Positions 45,001-53,640 of a DNA stretch of 64,000 nucleotides are shown one piece after another. The stretch covers positions 248,001 to 312,000 of the forward strand of contig NZ_AUAS01000006.1 in the NCBI RefSeq assembly GCF_000428845.1, in the 5' to 3' direction. A program made the position numbers and the translations under genes. Numbering within the stretch: position 1 is the first letter of the stretch; each line of letters opens with the position of its first letter. This DNA comes from Dyadobacter alkalitolerans DSM 23607 (GTDB lineage Bacteria; Bacteroidota; Bacteroidia; Cytophagales; Spirosomataceae). The notes under the pieces are model-generated. The model was not told the DNA's origin and did not search any database. It saw only the letters and a list, made by a program, of their open reading frames with translations.

Positions 45001-45198
45001 ATGAGTGAATGTGTGAATGTGCGGGCACCGCTGCGCTGAATGATTGAATGAGTGGTTACGCAGGATAGGGCAATTTATAAGCTTTCCTTTAACTTTGCAG
45101 CCCGATCAGCGAATTTACCAATTCTGTCTGTCAGTCATTCAATCATTCAAAATTAAAAATACATTCACTCATTCAGTCATTCACTCATTCAAAATTTT
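45001..45198. repeat. Inverted arrays of CATTCA-type short repeats around the yqeY promoter region
   Basis: Outer pair: ATGAGTGAATGT (45001-45012) and ACATTCACTCAT (45161-45172). Inner pair: TGAATGATTGAATGA (45037-45051) and TCATTCAATCATTCA (45135-45149). The right side continues as short direct repeats of CATTCACTCATTCA to about 45190. The space between the arms (45052-45134) holds a consensus -7 box. It fills the 234-bp gap between divergent pdxJ and yqeY. Confidence 0.8.
45090..45097 (+). promoter_or_regulatory. -7 promoter box of the yqeY-cvpA operon
   Basis: TAACTTTG is an exact match to TAnnTTTG and is followed by C, as is usual in strong Bacteroidota promoters. No TTTG was found at the expected -33 distance. 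The leader would contain the right-hand repeat array. Confidence 0.4.
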
Positions 45199-45204
45199 AA
45201 TATC

Positions 45205-45654
45205 ATGTCACTAAAAACCCAAGTTGAATCAGGCATAAAGGATGCCATGCGGGCGAAAGATCAGGATACATTGCGGGCTTTGCGCGCGATTAAGTCACTT
45301 ATCCTTTTGGAAGAAACAAAAGGCGGCGCAACGGGCGAACTGACTGCGGATGACGAACTTAAATTGCTTACCAAGGCAGCAAAACAACGTCGCGAATCTG
45401 CTGATATTTACAAAACCCAAAACCGTCCTGACCTTCTGGAAAAAGAAGAAGCGGAACTAGCCATTATTGAGCAATTCCTCCCAAAACAACTGACGGAAGA
45501 AGAGGTTAGGGCCAAATTACAGGACATAATCACCCGGATAGGCGCTTCGTCACCTGCGGATATGGGTAAAGTGATGGGCGTGGCAACCAAAGAATTGGCT
45601 GGGCAGGCAGACGGACGTGTGGTTTCTACTTTGGTAAAGAGCTTGTTGGCATGA
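45205..45654 (+). CDS. GatB/YqeY domain protein
   Basis: The protein has 149 residues, full length for YqeY. Motifs: VESGIKDAMRAKDQDTLRAL (about 7-26), AIKSLILLEETKGG, EAELAIIEQFLPKQLTEEEV (about 82-101) and DMGKVMGVATKELAGQADGR (about 119-138). The domain is shared with the tail of the GatB subunit of the tRNA-dependent amidotransferase and is thought to bind tRNA; stand-alone copies have no firmly known function. Its stop overlaps the next start (ATGA), so it is translationally coupled to cvpA. Confidence 0.92.
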   Translation: MSLKTQVESGIKDAMRAKDQDTLRALRAIKSLILLEETKGGATGELTADDELKLLTKAAKQRRESADIYKTQNRPDLLEKEEAELAIIEQFLPKQLTEEEVRAKLQDIITRIGASSPADMGKVMGVATKELAGQADGRVVSTLVKSLLA

Positions 45655-46214
45655 AATTATTGGATGTTCTCATCCTCCTTCCCCTCCTTTGGGGGGCATT
45701 GCATGGTTATCGCAAAGGACTTTTAATCGAAATTATCGGCATTGCCGGACTTGTGATAGCCATGGTATTGGGTTTCAAATTTTTAGGGCTGGGAATGGAA
45801 ATTCTCACACCTTACTTCAGTGATAGTGTGGCCAAGAAAATCCTTCCTTATGTTGGGTTTTCGGCCATTTTCTTTCCTACTATTTTTCTTTTAAACCAAT
45901 TCGGCTATTCTATCCGCAGATCGCTCCGCTTTTCCATGCTGGGAACATTTGATAGCCTCGCCGGCGGCATGGTGGGCGTACTGACCTGGGTCTTCGGGAT
46001 CAGCGTTTTCTTCTGGCTTGTGGATGCGATTGGTGTAAAAATCCCTGCGCACAGGACGGACGATACTTATCTTTATCCAATCGTGGTGCCGGTGGCGCCA
46101 AACCTCATTACCAAAGCACTCACCTGGATGCCGTCTGGAACCGAGCTCATTAAAGAATGGAAACGGGAATATCTGGATGATGAAAAAGAGGAAGTTTCGC
46201 AGGAGGATCTGTGA
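45651..46214 (+). CDS. CvpA-family inner-membrane protein
   Basis: The protein has 187 residues. It starts MKLLDVLILLPLLWGALHGY-RKGLL, the CvpA family beginning, and has four membrane segments (about 4-20, 27-47, 66-84 and 101-124). It is related to colicin V production protein; family members are linked to envelope stress and colicin V export, but the molecular role is unclear. The charged tail (KEWKREYLDDEKEEVSQEDL) is cytoplasmic. The start codon overlaps the stop of the preceding YqeY-type gene by 4 nt. Confidence 0.88.
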   Translation: MKLLDVLILLPLLWGALHGYRKGLLIEIIGIAGLVIAMVLGFKFLGLGMEILTPYFSDSVAKKILPYVGFSAIFFPTIFLLNQFGYSIRRSLRFSMLGTFDSLAGGMVGVLTWVFGISVFFWLVDAIGVKIPAHRTDDTYLYPIVVPVAPNLITKALTWMPSGTELIKEWKREYLDDEKEEVSQEDL

Positions 46215-46285
46215 TTTGTACAAAAAAGACCATGATTTGAACTTTCAAAATTCCGCAAAGGTTACGTTCCCTGACTGAGTTTCAG

Positions 46286-46293
46286 TAACTTTG
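46286..46293 (+). promoter_or_regulatory. -7 promoter box of rlmN
   Basis: TAACTTTG followed by CG is an exact TAnnTTTG match, 50 nt before the rlmN ATG. A -33 element is not convincing (TTAC at 46262-46265). Confidence 0.4.
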
Positions 46294-46343
46294 CGAACAA
46301 ATCGTCCGGATGCTTCGGGCACCGGGCTAATAGAAAGAAAATA

Positions 46344-47396
46344 ATGATTGAAATTAATAAGCGGCAGGATATCCGGAAAATGGACGTTGAACAGCTCAAA
46401 AGCTGGCTGGCCACGCATGGAGAGAAGGGTTTTCGTGCCAAACAAGTTTTTGAATGGATCTGGAAAAAATCGACACATTCATTTGATGAAATGACCAATT
46501 TGTCGCTCGCAATGCGCCAGTTGCTCAACGAGCACTTCCTGATCCACTCGCTCGACATCGCCAAGCAGCAGCAAAGCAATGACGGGACTATAAAATCTGC
46601 ATTCAAACTGTTTGACGGCAACCTGGTTGAAGGCGTTCTGATTCCCGCCGCCGACCGCATGACGGCTTGCGTAAGCAGCCAGGTAGGTTGTTCATTAACC
46701 TGCAAGTTCTGCGCAACAGGTTATATGGACCGCAAACGTAACCTGGAAGCAGGAGAGATTTACGATCAGGTTGTAGCGATCGCAAGACAGGCGGAAGGAA
46801 GTTTCAAGGCACCATTGACCAACATTGTATACATGGGCATGGGCGAACCTTTGCTGAATTATGCCAATGTGCTGGAATCCATCGCACACATCACTTCTCC
46901 CGAAGGCCTCAATATGTCGCCACGGCGCATTACGGTTTCCACAGCTGGCATTGCCAAAATGATCAAAAAGCTTGGGGATGATGAAGTAAAGTTCAGGCTT
47001 GCATTATCATTGCATGCTGCCAATGACGAGAAGCGCAATCAGATCATGCCTATCAATGAGTCCAATTCACTGGATAATCTGGCGGAGGCACTGAACTACT
47101 TTTATAAGAAAACAGGTAACCGCATTACATTCGAATACATTGTTTTTAATAACTTCAATGATACTTTACAGGACGCGAAGGAATTGTGGGAGTTTACAAA
47201 ACGTGTTCCGGCGCGGGTAAACATTATAGAATATAATCCGATTGCTGAGGCCGATTTCAAGAACACCGAAGCAGACAGACTGGACAAATTTGCCGCGTAT
47301 CTCGAATACAGGGGCGTTTCTGTGCATGTTCGCAGGAGTCGCGGCAAGGACATTGACGCAGCTTGCGGCCAGTTGGCCAATAAAGAAGCAGCATAA
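46344..47396 (+). CDS. rlmN: 23S rRNA (adenine2503-C2)-methyltransferase, radical SAM
   Basis: The protein has 350 residues, the usual length. RlmN methylates A2503 of 23S rRNA and A37 of some tRNAs, using two SAM molecules. The 4Fe-4S ligands are Cys116, Cys120 and Cys123 (VGCSLTCKFCATG), with the GMGEPLLNYANV SAM motif (about 173-184) and the methyl-carrying Cys341 near the end (DIDAACGQL). The N-terminal accessory domain has the typical GEKGFRAKQVFEWIWKKS. It has its own probable promoter and stands alone between cvpA and the phosphate transporter gene. Confidence 0.97.
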   Translation: MIEINKRQDIRKMDVEQLKSWLATHGEKGFRAKQVFEWIWKKSTHSFDEMTNLSLAMRQLLNEHFLIHSLDIAKQQQSNDGTIKSAFKLFDGNLVEGVLIPAADRMTACVSSQVGCSLTCKFCATGYMDRKRNLEAGEIYDQVVAIARQAEGSFKAPLTNIVYMGMGEPLLNYANVLESIAHITSPEGLNMSPRRITVSTAGIAKMIKKLGDDEVKFRLALSLHAANDEKRNQIMPINESNSLDNLAEALNYFYKKTGNRITFEYIVFNNFNDTLQDAKELWEFTKRVPARVNIIEYNPIAEADFKNTEADRLDKFAAYLEYRGVSVHVRRSRGKDIDAACGQLANKEAA

Positions 47397-47410
47397 TCTC
47401 CGATACTTAT

Positions 47411-47443
47411 TCTGAAACCTGAATTAACAATTTGGTAATATTG
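47411..47443 (+). promoter_or_regulatory. Possible promoter of the phosphate transporter gene
   Basis: TCTG (47411-47414), a 21-nt spacer and TAATATTG (47436-47443) each differ by one base from TTTG / TAnnTTTG. The ATG is 57 nt downstream. Confidence 0.35.
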
Positions 47444-47500
47444 CAACGGTAAGGAATAAGTAGTTTTGTCTCCTATTAAATAAACCTATATTCTTCTTTT

Positions 47501-48922
47501 ATGTTTGGTCTTGAAACCGACATTTTTATTCTCCTCGCTCTCAGTATTTTAGCGGCTTGTGCATTTGAGTTTGTAAATGGTTTCCACGATACAGCCAACG
47601 CAGTTGCGACAGTTATTTATACCAATTCATTAAAGCCCAATGTGGCCGTAATCTGGTCAGGTTTTATGAATTTTTGTGGTGTGTTCCTGGGTGGGATTGC
47701 CGTTGCGATGGGGATTGTCAACCTGCTTCCCGTTGAATTATTGATTGATCAGAATGTCTACCATAGCGCCGCTATGGTTTTTTCATTGCTGATCAGCGCC
47801 ATTATCTGGAACCTTGGAACCTGGTATTTCGGACTTCCCAGTTCAAGCTCACATACATTGATCGGCTCCATTCTGGGTGTTGGTCTGGCATTTACATTCA
47901 TGCCTGAAAATTCAGAAGGCGCGGGTGTGAACTGGACAAAAGCACAGGAGCTTTTCACTTCATTGCTTACATCGCCGATCTTCGGTTTTGCCCTGGCGAT
48001 CATCATTATGTTCATTTTGCGTAGAATGCTTTCCAAGCCGCTTCGCGAAATTGTTTTTAGTGAACCAAAGAAAAATCAGCCGCCTCCGCTCTGGATACGC
48101 GCTATTTTGATCACAACTTGTACATTGGTAAGCTTTTTTCACGGATCGAATGACGGACAAAAAGGCGTTGGTCTTGTCATGCTGATCCTGATCGGCATTG
48201 TTCCTGCACATTTTGCCCTTGACAACAGCATTGATCCTGTTGGCATGAAAGCGGACCTGGCCGGCATTGAACGTGCGGTTAGCACTATTGATTCTTCCAG
48301 ACTCTCTGTTTCTGACCGTCACCATCTTTTCACCATCCAGTCGGAAATTGATACACTCAATGCGCAGATCCAGAAGCCGCTGGTAGATCACAAGCTGCCT
48401 TTGGAAGACCGCATGAACGCCCGTCGCTCATTGCTGCTGATCAGCCGTAACCTGAAAACGATTCTGGACAACGGCCATGCTAACCTGAATACGGACGATA
48501 AGGCATTCCTTAAAATGCAGTCAGGGAGCGAAGGCGGGATCAGAAGATATACAGATTATGCGCCGGATTGGGTGATTTTGATGATTTCACTTTCTTTGGG
48601 ACTTGGCACGATGGTGGGTTGGAAACGGATTGTGGTTACCATTGGTGAAAAAATCGGTAAGCAACATTTAACCTACGCGCAAGGGGCTTCCGCCGAACTT
48701 GTGGCAGCCAGCACCATCGGCGTTTCTTCATACTTAGGACTTCCTGTAAGCACGACACACGTGCTTTCTTCCGGGATTGCAGGTTCCATGGTGGCGAGTA
48801 AGGGCGTTAAGAACTTGCAGGGCGGTACGATCCGGAATATCGTGATCGCATGGGTGCTGACATTGCCTGTTACCATGCTTTTGTCCGGGACACTTTACGT
48901 TTTCTTCCGCTGGATATTATAA
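47501..48922 (+). CDS. PiT-family inorganic phosphate transporter
   Basis: The protein has 473 residues. Two homologous PiT halves are visible: FEFVNGFHDTANAVATVIYT (about 23-42), LGTWYFGLPSSSSHTLIGSI (about 106-125), FFHGSNDGQKGVGLVMLILI (about 211-230), and YLGLPVSTTHVLSSGIAGSM (about 411-430). The family is a low-affinity symporter of phosphate with protons or metal phosphate. A hydrophilic, partly helical insert (about 245-355) separates the halves, somewhat larger than in E. coli PitA. It is closed by a terminator about 26 bp after the stop. Confidence 0.95.
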   Translation: MFGLETDIFILLALSILAACAFEFVNGFHDTANAVATVIYTNSLKPNVAVIWSGFMNFCGVFLGGIAVAMGIVNLLPVELLIDQNVYHSAAMVFSLLISAIIWNLGTWYFGLPSSSSHTLIGSILGVGLAFTFMPENSEGAGVNWTKAQELFTSLLTSPIFGFALAIIIMFILRRMLSKPLREIVFSEPKKNQPPPLWIRAILITTCTLVSFFHGSNDGQKGVGLVMLILIGIVPAHFALDNSIDPVGMKADLAGIERAVSTIDSSRLSVSDRHHLFTIQSEIDTLNAQIQKPLVDHKLPLEDRMNARRSLLLISRNLKTILDNGHANLNTDDKAFLKMQSGSEGGIRRYTDYAPDWVILMISLSLGLGTMVGWKRIVVTIGEKIGKQHLTYAQGASAELVAASTIGVSSYLGLPVSTTHVLSSGIAGSMVASKGVKNLQGGTIRNIVIAWVLTLPVTMLLSGTLYVFFRWIL

Positions 48923-48948
48923 TTGCAGACATAAAAACAAACGCATAA

Positions 48949-48985
48949 AAAGGCCGCTGGAAACATTTCCGGCGGCCTTTCATTT
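48949..48985 (+). terminator. Rho-independent terminator after the phosphate transporter gene
   Basis: AAAGGCCGC-T-GGAAA (48949-48963) pairs with TTTCC-G-GCGGCCTTT (48966-48980), with one T/G pair, then CATTTTT. Confidence 0.85.
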
Positions 48986-49003
48986 TTATGCCGATGCACT
49001 TTC

Positions 49004-49036
49004 TTTGCTTTTCATTGGTTTATTAGTGTAAATTCG
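49004..49036 (+). promoter_or_regulatory. Promoter of nadA
   Basis: TTTG (49004-49007), a 21-nt spacer and TAAATTCG (49029-49036, one mismatch to TAnnTTTG). The nadA ATG is 43 nt further. Confidence 0.5.
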
Positions 49037-49079
49037 GGTTGGATTTTTATGATCAACTAAAAGCCAATTATTCACCATA

Positions 49080-50075
49080 ATGACAACTATTGAAGAGCAG
49101 GTCAACCGTTACGGTTATGTTACCGAGGCTGTTGCTGATGATATTGATTTAATTGCTGAAATCAATCGATTGAAAAAAGAAAAGAATGCCGTGATCCTGG
49201 CGCACTATTATGTAGACGCCGAAATCCAGGATCTTGCAGACTATATCGGTGATAGTCTGGGCCTTTCGCAGCAAGCCGCGGCCACAGAAGCTGATATGAT
49301 CGTATTCTGCGGCGTGCATTTCATGGGCGAAACGGCAAAGGTTTTAAGCCCCGGTAAAAAGGTTGTCATTCCCGATTTGAATGCAGGCTGCTCACTGGCG
49401 GATTCTGCTCCGGCTGACAAATTCGCTGCATTCAAGGCACAATATCCTGATCATATCGTGATCAGCTACATTAATTGTTCGGCTGAAATTAAAGCTTTGA
49501 CGGACATTGTCTGCACATCTTCAAACGCATTGCAGATTGTTAACAGTTTGCCGCCTGATCAGAAAATTATTTTCGCTCCCGATGCTAATCTGGGAAGATA
49601 CGTGGCGCAAAAAACAGGGCGTGAAATGGTTCTTTGGGATGGCGCCTGCATCGTTCACATTGATATATCAAGAGAAAAATTAAAACAACTCCGAGAGGAA
49701 CATCCGGATGCATTGCTTATTGCACATCCCGAATGCAAGGAAGACATATTAATGCAAGCCGATTTTGTGAGCTCAACTACCGGCTTGCTGACTTTTGTAA
49801 AAGCATCGCCGCATCAGAAATTCATCGTTGCGACAGAAGCGGGAATTTTGCATAAAATGAAACAATCGGTTCCGGACAAGAAATTGATCCCTGCCCCCGG
49901 CTCAGACAATAACACCTGCGCCTGCTCCGAATGTCCTTATATGAAAATGAATACATTAGAGAAAGTATACAATGCCCTTTTGTACGAGCAACCGGAAATT
50001 TTCGTTCCCGAAGATATCCGCCTGAAAGCATACAAATCCGTTGCCCGGATGCTGGAACTAAGCAGAGGAATTTAG
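49080..50075 (+). CDS. nadA: Quinolinate synthase
   Basis: The protein has 331 residues. NadA condenses iminoaspartate with dihydroxyacetone phosphate to quinolinate, using a 4Fe-4S cluster. Motifs: [19 protein letters not shown] (about 36-54), [13 protein letters not shown] (about 98-110, first Cys), [20 protein letters not shown] (about 122-142), and [19 protein letters not shown] (about 272-290, C-terminal Cys region). It precedes nadB by 88 bp in the same direction, so together they make quinolinate from aspartate; nadC is not in the window. The gap between them holds two competing hairpins. Confidence 0.97.
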   Translation: MTTIEEQVNRYGYVTEAVADDIDLIAEINRLKKEKNAVILAHYYVDAEIQDLADYIGDSLGLSQQAAATEADMIVFCGVHFMGETAKVLSPGKKVVIPDLNAGCSLADSAPADKFAAFKAQYPDHIVISYINCSAEIKALTDIVCTSSNALQIVNSLPPDQKIIFAPDANLGRYVAQKTGREMVLWDGACIVHIDISREKLKQLREEHPDALLIAHPECKEDILMQADFVSSTTGLLTFVKASPHQKFIVATEAGILHKMKQSVPDKKLIPAPGSDNNTCACSECPYMKMNTLEKVYNALLYEQPEIFVPEDIRLKAYKSVARMLELSRGI

Positions 50076-50077
50076 AG

Positions 50078-50126
50078 CAGCTGTCGGCAGTCGGTTGTCA
50101 GCCGACAGCTGACAACCGACTGCCGA
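50078..50126. repeat. Overlapping inverted repeats between nadA and nadB
   Basis: Hairpin 1: CAGCTGTCGGC (50078-50088) with GCCGACAGCTG (50101-50111). Hairpin 2: TCGGCAGTCGGTTGTCAG (50084-50101) with its perfect complement (50109-50126), loop CCGACAG. They share bases and cannot form together. No T-run follows. Confidence 0.85.
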
Positions 50127-50163
50127 AAACCGGACACATTGCCCAAACATTAACCTGAAACAA

Positions 50164-51741
50164 ATGCCCCAATTCGATTTCCTGATTATCGGTTCCGGGA
50201 TTGCCGGATTAAGTTATGCAGCCAAACTGGCGAGACATTTTGACGAATTAAAACAGGAAATTTCCATTGCGGTCATTACCAAAGTTCAGGCAGATGAAAC
50301 CAACACCAAATACGCGCAAGGCGGAATAGCGGTGGTTTGGGCCGAGTCGGATTCGTTCGAAAAGCACATCCAGGACACCATGGATGCGGGTGATGAGGTT
50401 AACAAGCGTAACATTGTCGAAATTGTGGTGCGGGAAGCGCCCCAGCGCATACAGGAACTGATCGATTACGGAACACGATTTGACAGGGAAAAGGGCGGGG
50501 AATACGATTTAGCCAAAGAAGGCGGACATTCGGACCACCGGATCCTGCATTTTAAAGACATTACCGGCGCGGAGATCGAGCGCGCGTTACTGGAAGAGGT
50601 CAACCGGCACAAGAGCATTCAGGTTTTTACACATTACTATGCCGTCGAGCTCATTACGCAGCATCATTTGGGTGAAACCGTTTATCGTTACCGGGAAGAT
50701 ATCCAGTGTTACGGCGCTTACGTGCTGAACCGCCAGACCGGCGAAGTGGAGAAGTTCGTGGCGAAAACAACTATGTTAGCCACCGGCGGGATCGGCAACA
50801 TTTATCAAAGCACAACCAATCCTACCATTGCAACCGGCGACGGGATCGCTATGGCATATCGCGCCAAAGGTCTTTGCGATAATATGGAGTTTATCCAGTT
50901 TCACCCCACCAGTTTTTATCAGCCAGGACAAAAACCCTCATTTCTGATATCGGAAGCGGTGAGAGGATTTGGAGGGATTTTAAAACGCGCCGATGGCAGC
51001 ACCTTCATGGAGCTTTACGACGACCGGCTTTCGCTCGCCCCGCGCGACATTGTAGCCAGGGCTATTGACTCCGAAATGAAAAAGAATGGTGTCGACCACG
51101 TGTATCTGGATGTGCGCCACCTGGATTATGAGAAATTTTTAGAGCATTTCCCCAACATTACCGAATACTGCCTTAAATCAGGCATTGACGTCAGGAAAGA
51201 CATGATCCCGGTTGTTCCTGCGCAGCATTATATGTGCGGGGGGATCAAGGTTAATGAATGGGGCAAAACCAACATTAACTTCCTTTACGCAGTGGGGGAA
51301 TGTTCCTGCACGGGCTTGCATGGCTCCAATCGCCTGGCTTCCAACTCATTGCTTGAAGCCGTTGTGTTCGGGCACAGGGCTTATGAAAGTACGGTAGAAA
51401 GTTTCAATGATGCAGTCACGCCCGACAACATTCCGGAATGGGACGATTCTGGCACTACTCATCCCGAAGAGCAGGTTTTGGTAACAGAAATGACGCGGGA
51501 ATTGAATAGTATTATGTCCAATTACGTAGGCATTGTACGCACAAACCGTCGTATGAAGCGGGCCTATGACCGTTTGGAATTGCTTCACGAAGAGCACGAA
51601 CAGCTTTACAGGGAATCCAAAGTTTCCGTAGCCATTTGCGAGCTACGGAACATGATTTCGGTTTCTTATCTGATCATTAAAATGGCTATGGCCCGACGCG
51701 AGAACATCGGGCTGCACTATAATTCAGATCACGTTAATTAG
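50164..51741 (+). CDS. nadB: L-aspartate oxidase
   Basis: The protein has 525 residues. The FAD-dependent enzyme oxidises L-aspartate to iminoaspartate, the substrate of NadA. The Rossmann motif is FLIIGSGIAGLSYAAKLARH (about 5-24); the family motifs TKYAQGGIAVVWAESDSFEK (about 48-67), KEGGHSDHRILHFKDITGAE (about 119-138), QFHPTSFYQPGQ (about 242) and CSCTGLHGSNRLASNSLLEA (about 380-399) are intact. The C-terminal helical domain (about 430-525) is present. nadA is encoded immediately upstream. A weak hairpin, TGGATTGA / TCAATCCA (51760-51785), lies after the stop. Confidence 0.96.
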   Translation: MPQFDFLIIGSGIAGLSYAAKLARHFDELKQEISIAVITKVQADETNTKYAQGGIAVVWAESDSFEKHIQDTMDAGDEVNKRNIVEIVVREAPQRIQELIDYGTRFDREKGGEYDLAKEGGHSDHRILHFKDITGAEIERALLEEVNRHKSIQVFTHYYAVELITQHHLGETVYRYREDIQCYGAYVLNRQTGEVEKFVAKTTMLATGGIGNIYQSTTNPTIATGDGIAMAYRAKGLCDNMEFIQFHPTSFYQPGQKPSFLISEAVRGFGGILKRADGSTFMELYDDRLSLAPRDIVARAIDSEMKKNGVDHVYLDVRHLDYEKFLEHFPNITEYCLKSGIDVRKDMIPVVPAQHYMCGGIKVNEWGKTNINFLYAVGECSCTGLHGSNRLASNSLLEAVVFGHRAYESTVESFNDAVTPDNIPEWDDSGTTHPEEQVLVTEMTRELNSIMSNYVGIVRTNRRMKRAYDRLELLHEEHEQLYRESKVSVAICELRNMISVSYLIIKMAMARRENIGLHYNSDHVN

Positions 51742-51807
51742 CAAAGAGTCAGTTTACATTGGATTGACTTTGAATGCTCAATCCATACCAGAATCAGTTA
51801 TCCAGCA

Positions 51808-53157
51808 TTATTTCGCAGCGATTTCGTGCCGGCCTTTTTTGGTAACGGCACGTTTCCAAACATTTTCGCCAACTTTTTGACCCAGATATGTTCCTTGCTC
51901 GACACCGTCGCGGTAATGTATCCCGCCGTAAACGCGGCTTATAGAAGCATCCCAATACGCCTCTTCAAATGATTTAAATGATTTGATTCCATGGCCGTAC
52001 TTCTTTTCGGTCGTGTCGGTGAAGGCGACATTGTCACCTATCAGATGCGTGAGTACAGTTCCGCAGGCGGCTGAAATAGCGCTGTGGCCGCTCACATATT
52101 CCGGGAATGCGGGGGTTTCCAGGAATGGTCTCCAGTTAGGGTCCCAGTTGTTATTGATCACAGTTTCCGGACGGATCCGCACTGTCCTGTATTTCTCATC
52201 CCAGCAAGCCGAAAATGCATCGAAAAGGGACAGTGCCCCCAGTGTATAAGCTTCCGTTGAACGCATCAGATCAAGTTTCTTGTCTGTGGCTACGGTCCTG
52301 ATGATCGCCAGCCAGTGTCCGGCCGGGGTCATTTTCTTGTTTGCAAACATGGCATGGCCCACCACATTGGTTACAAACGCATTATCATCCCAAAAATAAG
52401 CCGTGGCTTTCTGTTCCTCGGTAATTGTTTTGCCTATATTGTAAACTTCCATCGCCAGTTCCATGAACTTGCTTTTCTTGTCAAGATCATATTTGGCAGG
52501 CGGCGGGCAGCGGAATTGCGTCACCGAATCCAGCGCAAAAGTCCTAACGGTGTTCCACATAGGCTCGCAGGCATCCGCATATGCAGGAGGCGTAGGCACC
52601 CAGGTTCCGGGCGCATTTGTAACCGTATAGCGATAACCGCGAATCTCTTTGTAATGATCTTTTGCAGAATATGCGAGCACATGCTTGGCCACAGAGTCAC
52701 CGTATGCAGTGGAGCGTTCAAAAACATCGTCCGGAATGCCCATATCGCGATATTTCTGAAATAGATCCTTTTCATAATCGTCCCACATATTCCCGGAAAA
52801 CGTAAGCGTGCGGCCCACTGTTGCAAATGCCTTTATACTGGCAAGCGGATAGCAATATGCAAGGGAAGAATCTGGTTTTTGCGGCGATGTAAATTTGACA
52901 AGTTGTCCGCCAAGTGACTGGTATTCAGGATATCCGGGCACGAGCGCTTCGTAGGCAGCAAGGAAAGAATAGCTGTAAATACGGCTGGCAACCGGTGGTT
53001 TGAAAATGTCATGAATGATCACATCCGTCAGATGCGTAGCTGTTTCATGGAAGATTTTCGGGTCAGCTGCTTTGGCATTGTATTCGTCCGGTGACGCATT
53101 TTTGGTGCAGCCGAATGCAAACGACATACATATCAGGGAGAGTAAACGGAATTTCAT
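51808..53157 (-). CDS. Vanadium-dependent haloperoxidase / PAP2-like lipoprotein
   Basis: The start at ATG 53157 gives a lipoprotein signal with Cys17 (CMSFAFGC); the frame's earlier opening at 53232 lacks one. Length is 449 residues. The acid-phosphatase/haloperoxidase motifs are complete: Lys322-x6-Arg329-Pro (KYRTVRIRP), SGH with His358 (PEYVSGHS) and Ser-Arg407/408 ... His414 ... Asp417 (SRVYGGIHYRD). In this superfamily the histidine binds vanadate or forms the phospho-enzyme. Whether it oxidises halides or cleaves phosphoesters cannot be told. It is divergent from the SusC gene at 53641, and a homologue with the same motif spacing lies at the other end of that locus. Confidence 0.88.
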   Translation of the reverse strand: MKFRLLSLICMSFAFGCTKNASPDEYNAKAADPKIFHETATHLTDVIIHDIFKPPVASRIYSYSFLAAYEALVPGYPEYQSLGGQLVKFTSPQKPDSSLAYCYPLASIKAFATVGRTLTFSGNMWDDYEKDLFQKYRDMGIPDDVFERSTAYGDSVAKHVLAYSAKDHYKEIRGYRYTVTNAPGTWVPTPPAYADACEPMWNTVRTFALDSVTQFRCPPPAKYDLDKKSKFMELAMEVYNIGKTITEEQKATAYFWDDNAFVTNVVGHAMFANKKMTPAGHWLAIIRTVATDKKLDLMRSTEAYTLGALSLFDAFSACWDEKYRTVRIRPETVINNNWDPNWRPFLETPAFPEYVSGHSAISAACGTVLTHLIGDNVAFTDTTEKKYGHGIKSFKSFEEAYWDASISRVYGGIHYRDGVEQGTYLGQKVGENVWKRAVTKKGRHEIAAK

Positions 53158-53640
53158 TATGTAGACAATGGTAACAAATACAAGATTACTATAAGGCGAA
53201 GTTAGTGAACATCCGTCACATTTTGGAAGCAAAGTATGTAACTTTTAGTATACAATTCTATAATTATTCGAATTTGAAGTGAATAAAATTGTTATTTTCA
53301 TAGAATGCATATGTTAAAAGTTAGAATGTTTTCTTTTGTAAAATATTTAATATCTTTTTGCACAAACGAACGAGTAAAACAAAAAGCCAGAAGCTTATCC
53401 AATGAGTTTTCCCAGGATCATGCGTCGAATTGTGTACTAAGTACACGCTGGATAAAACTGATGTATAACTACTCTAACTCACCAAAACAATCAACGCTAA
53501 CCTATGTAAATACTTTCCGATCTGATTTTTATTACTTCTGATGTCCGGTTTCTCTTTGGAAACCGGTGGCTGTCTCTACGTTCCGTGCTTATACGGTTAA
53601 GCAACTTTTTAAATTCTACTATTATTCAAAATTTCAATCT
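53158..53640. other. Divergent intergenic region between haloperoxidase-like and SusC genes
   Basis: This 483-bp AT-rich stretch probably holds promoters for both directions. It contains a 15-bp palindrome GTGTAC-TAA-GTACAC (53432-53446), a possible operator, and a perfect hairpin CCGGTTTC / GAAACCGG (53545-53552 and 53559-53566) in the SusC leader. A weak leftward -7 box (CGAAGTTA on the plus strand, 53197-53204) fits the haloperoxidase gene. No convincing protein gene was seen. Confidence 0.6.

Noticed and set aside
45121..45198. Possible CRISPR-like array of CATTCA units
   Set aside because: Units are only 7-14 bp, lack unique spacers and occur in inverted orientation; no cas genes are present.
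51742..51807. Terminator between nadB and the haloperoxidase-like gene
   Set aside because: TGGATTGA/TCAATCCA forms an 8-bp hairpin but no T-run follows on either strand, so it was not called as a terminator.
53305..53541. 78-codon open frame upstream of the SusC gene
   Set aside because: Composition is that of AT-rich non-coding DNA, there is no recognisable fold, and the frame lies across the probable promoter and palindrome.
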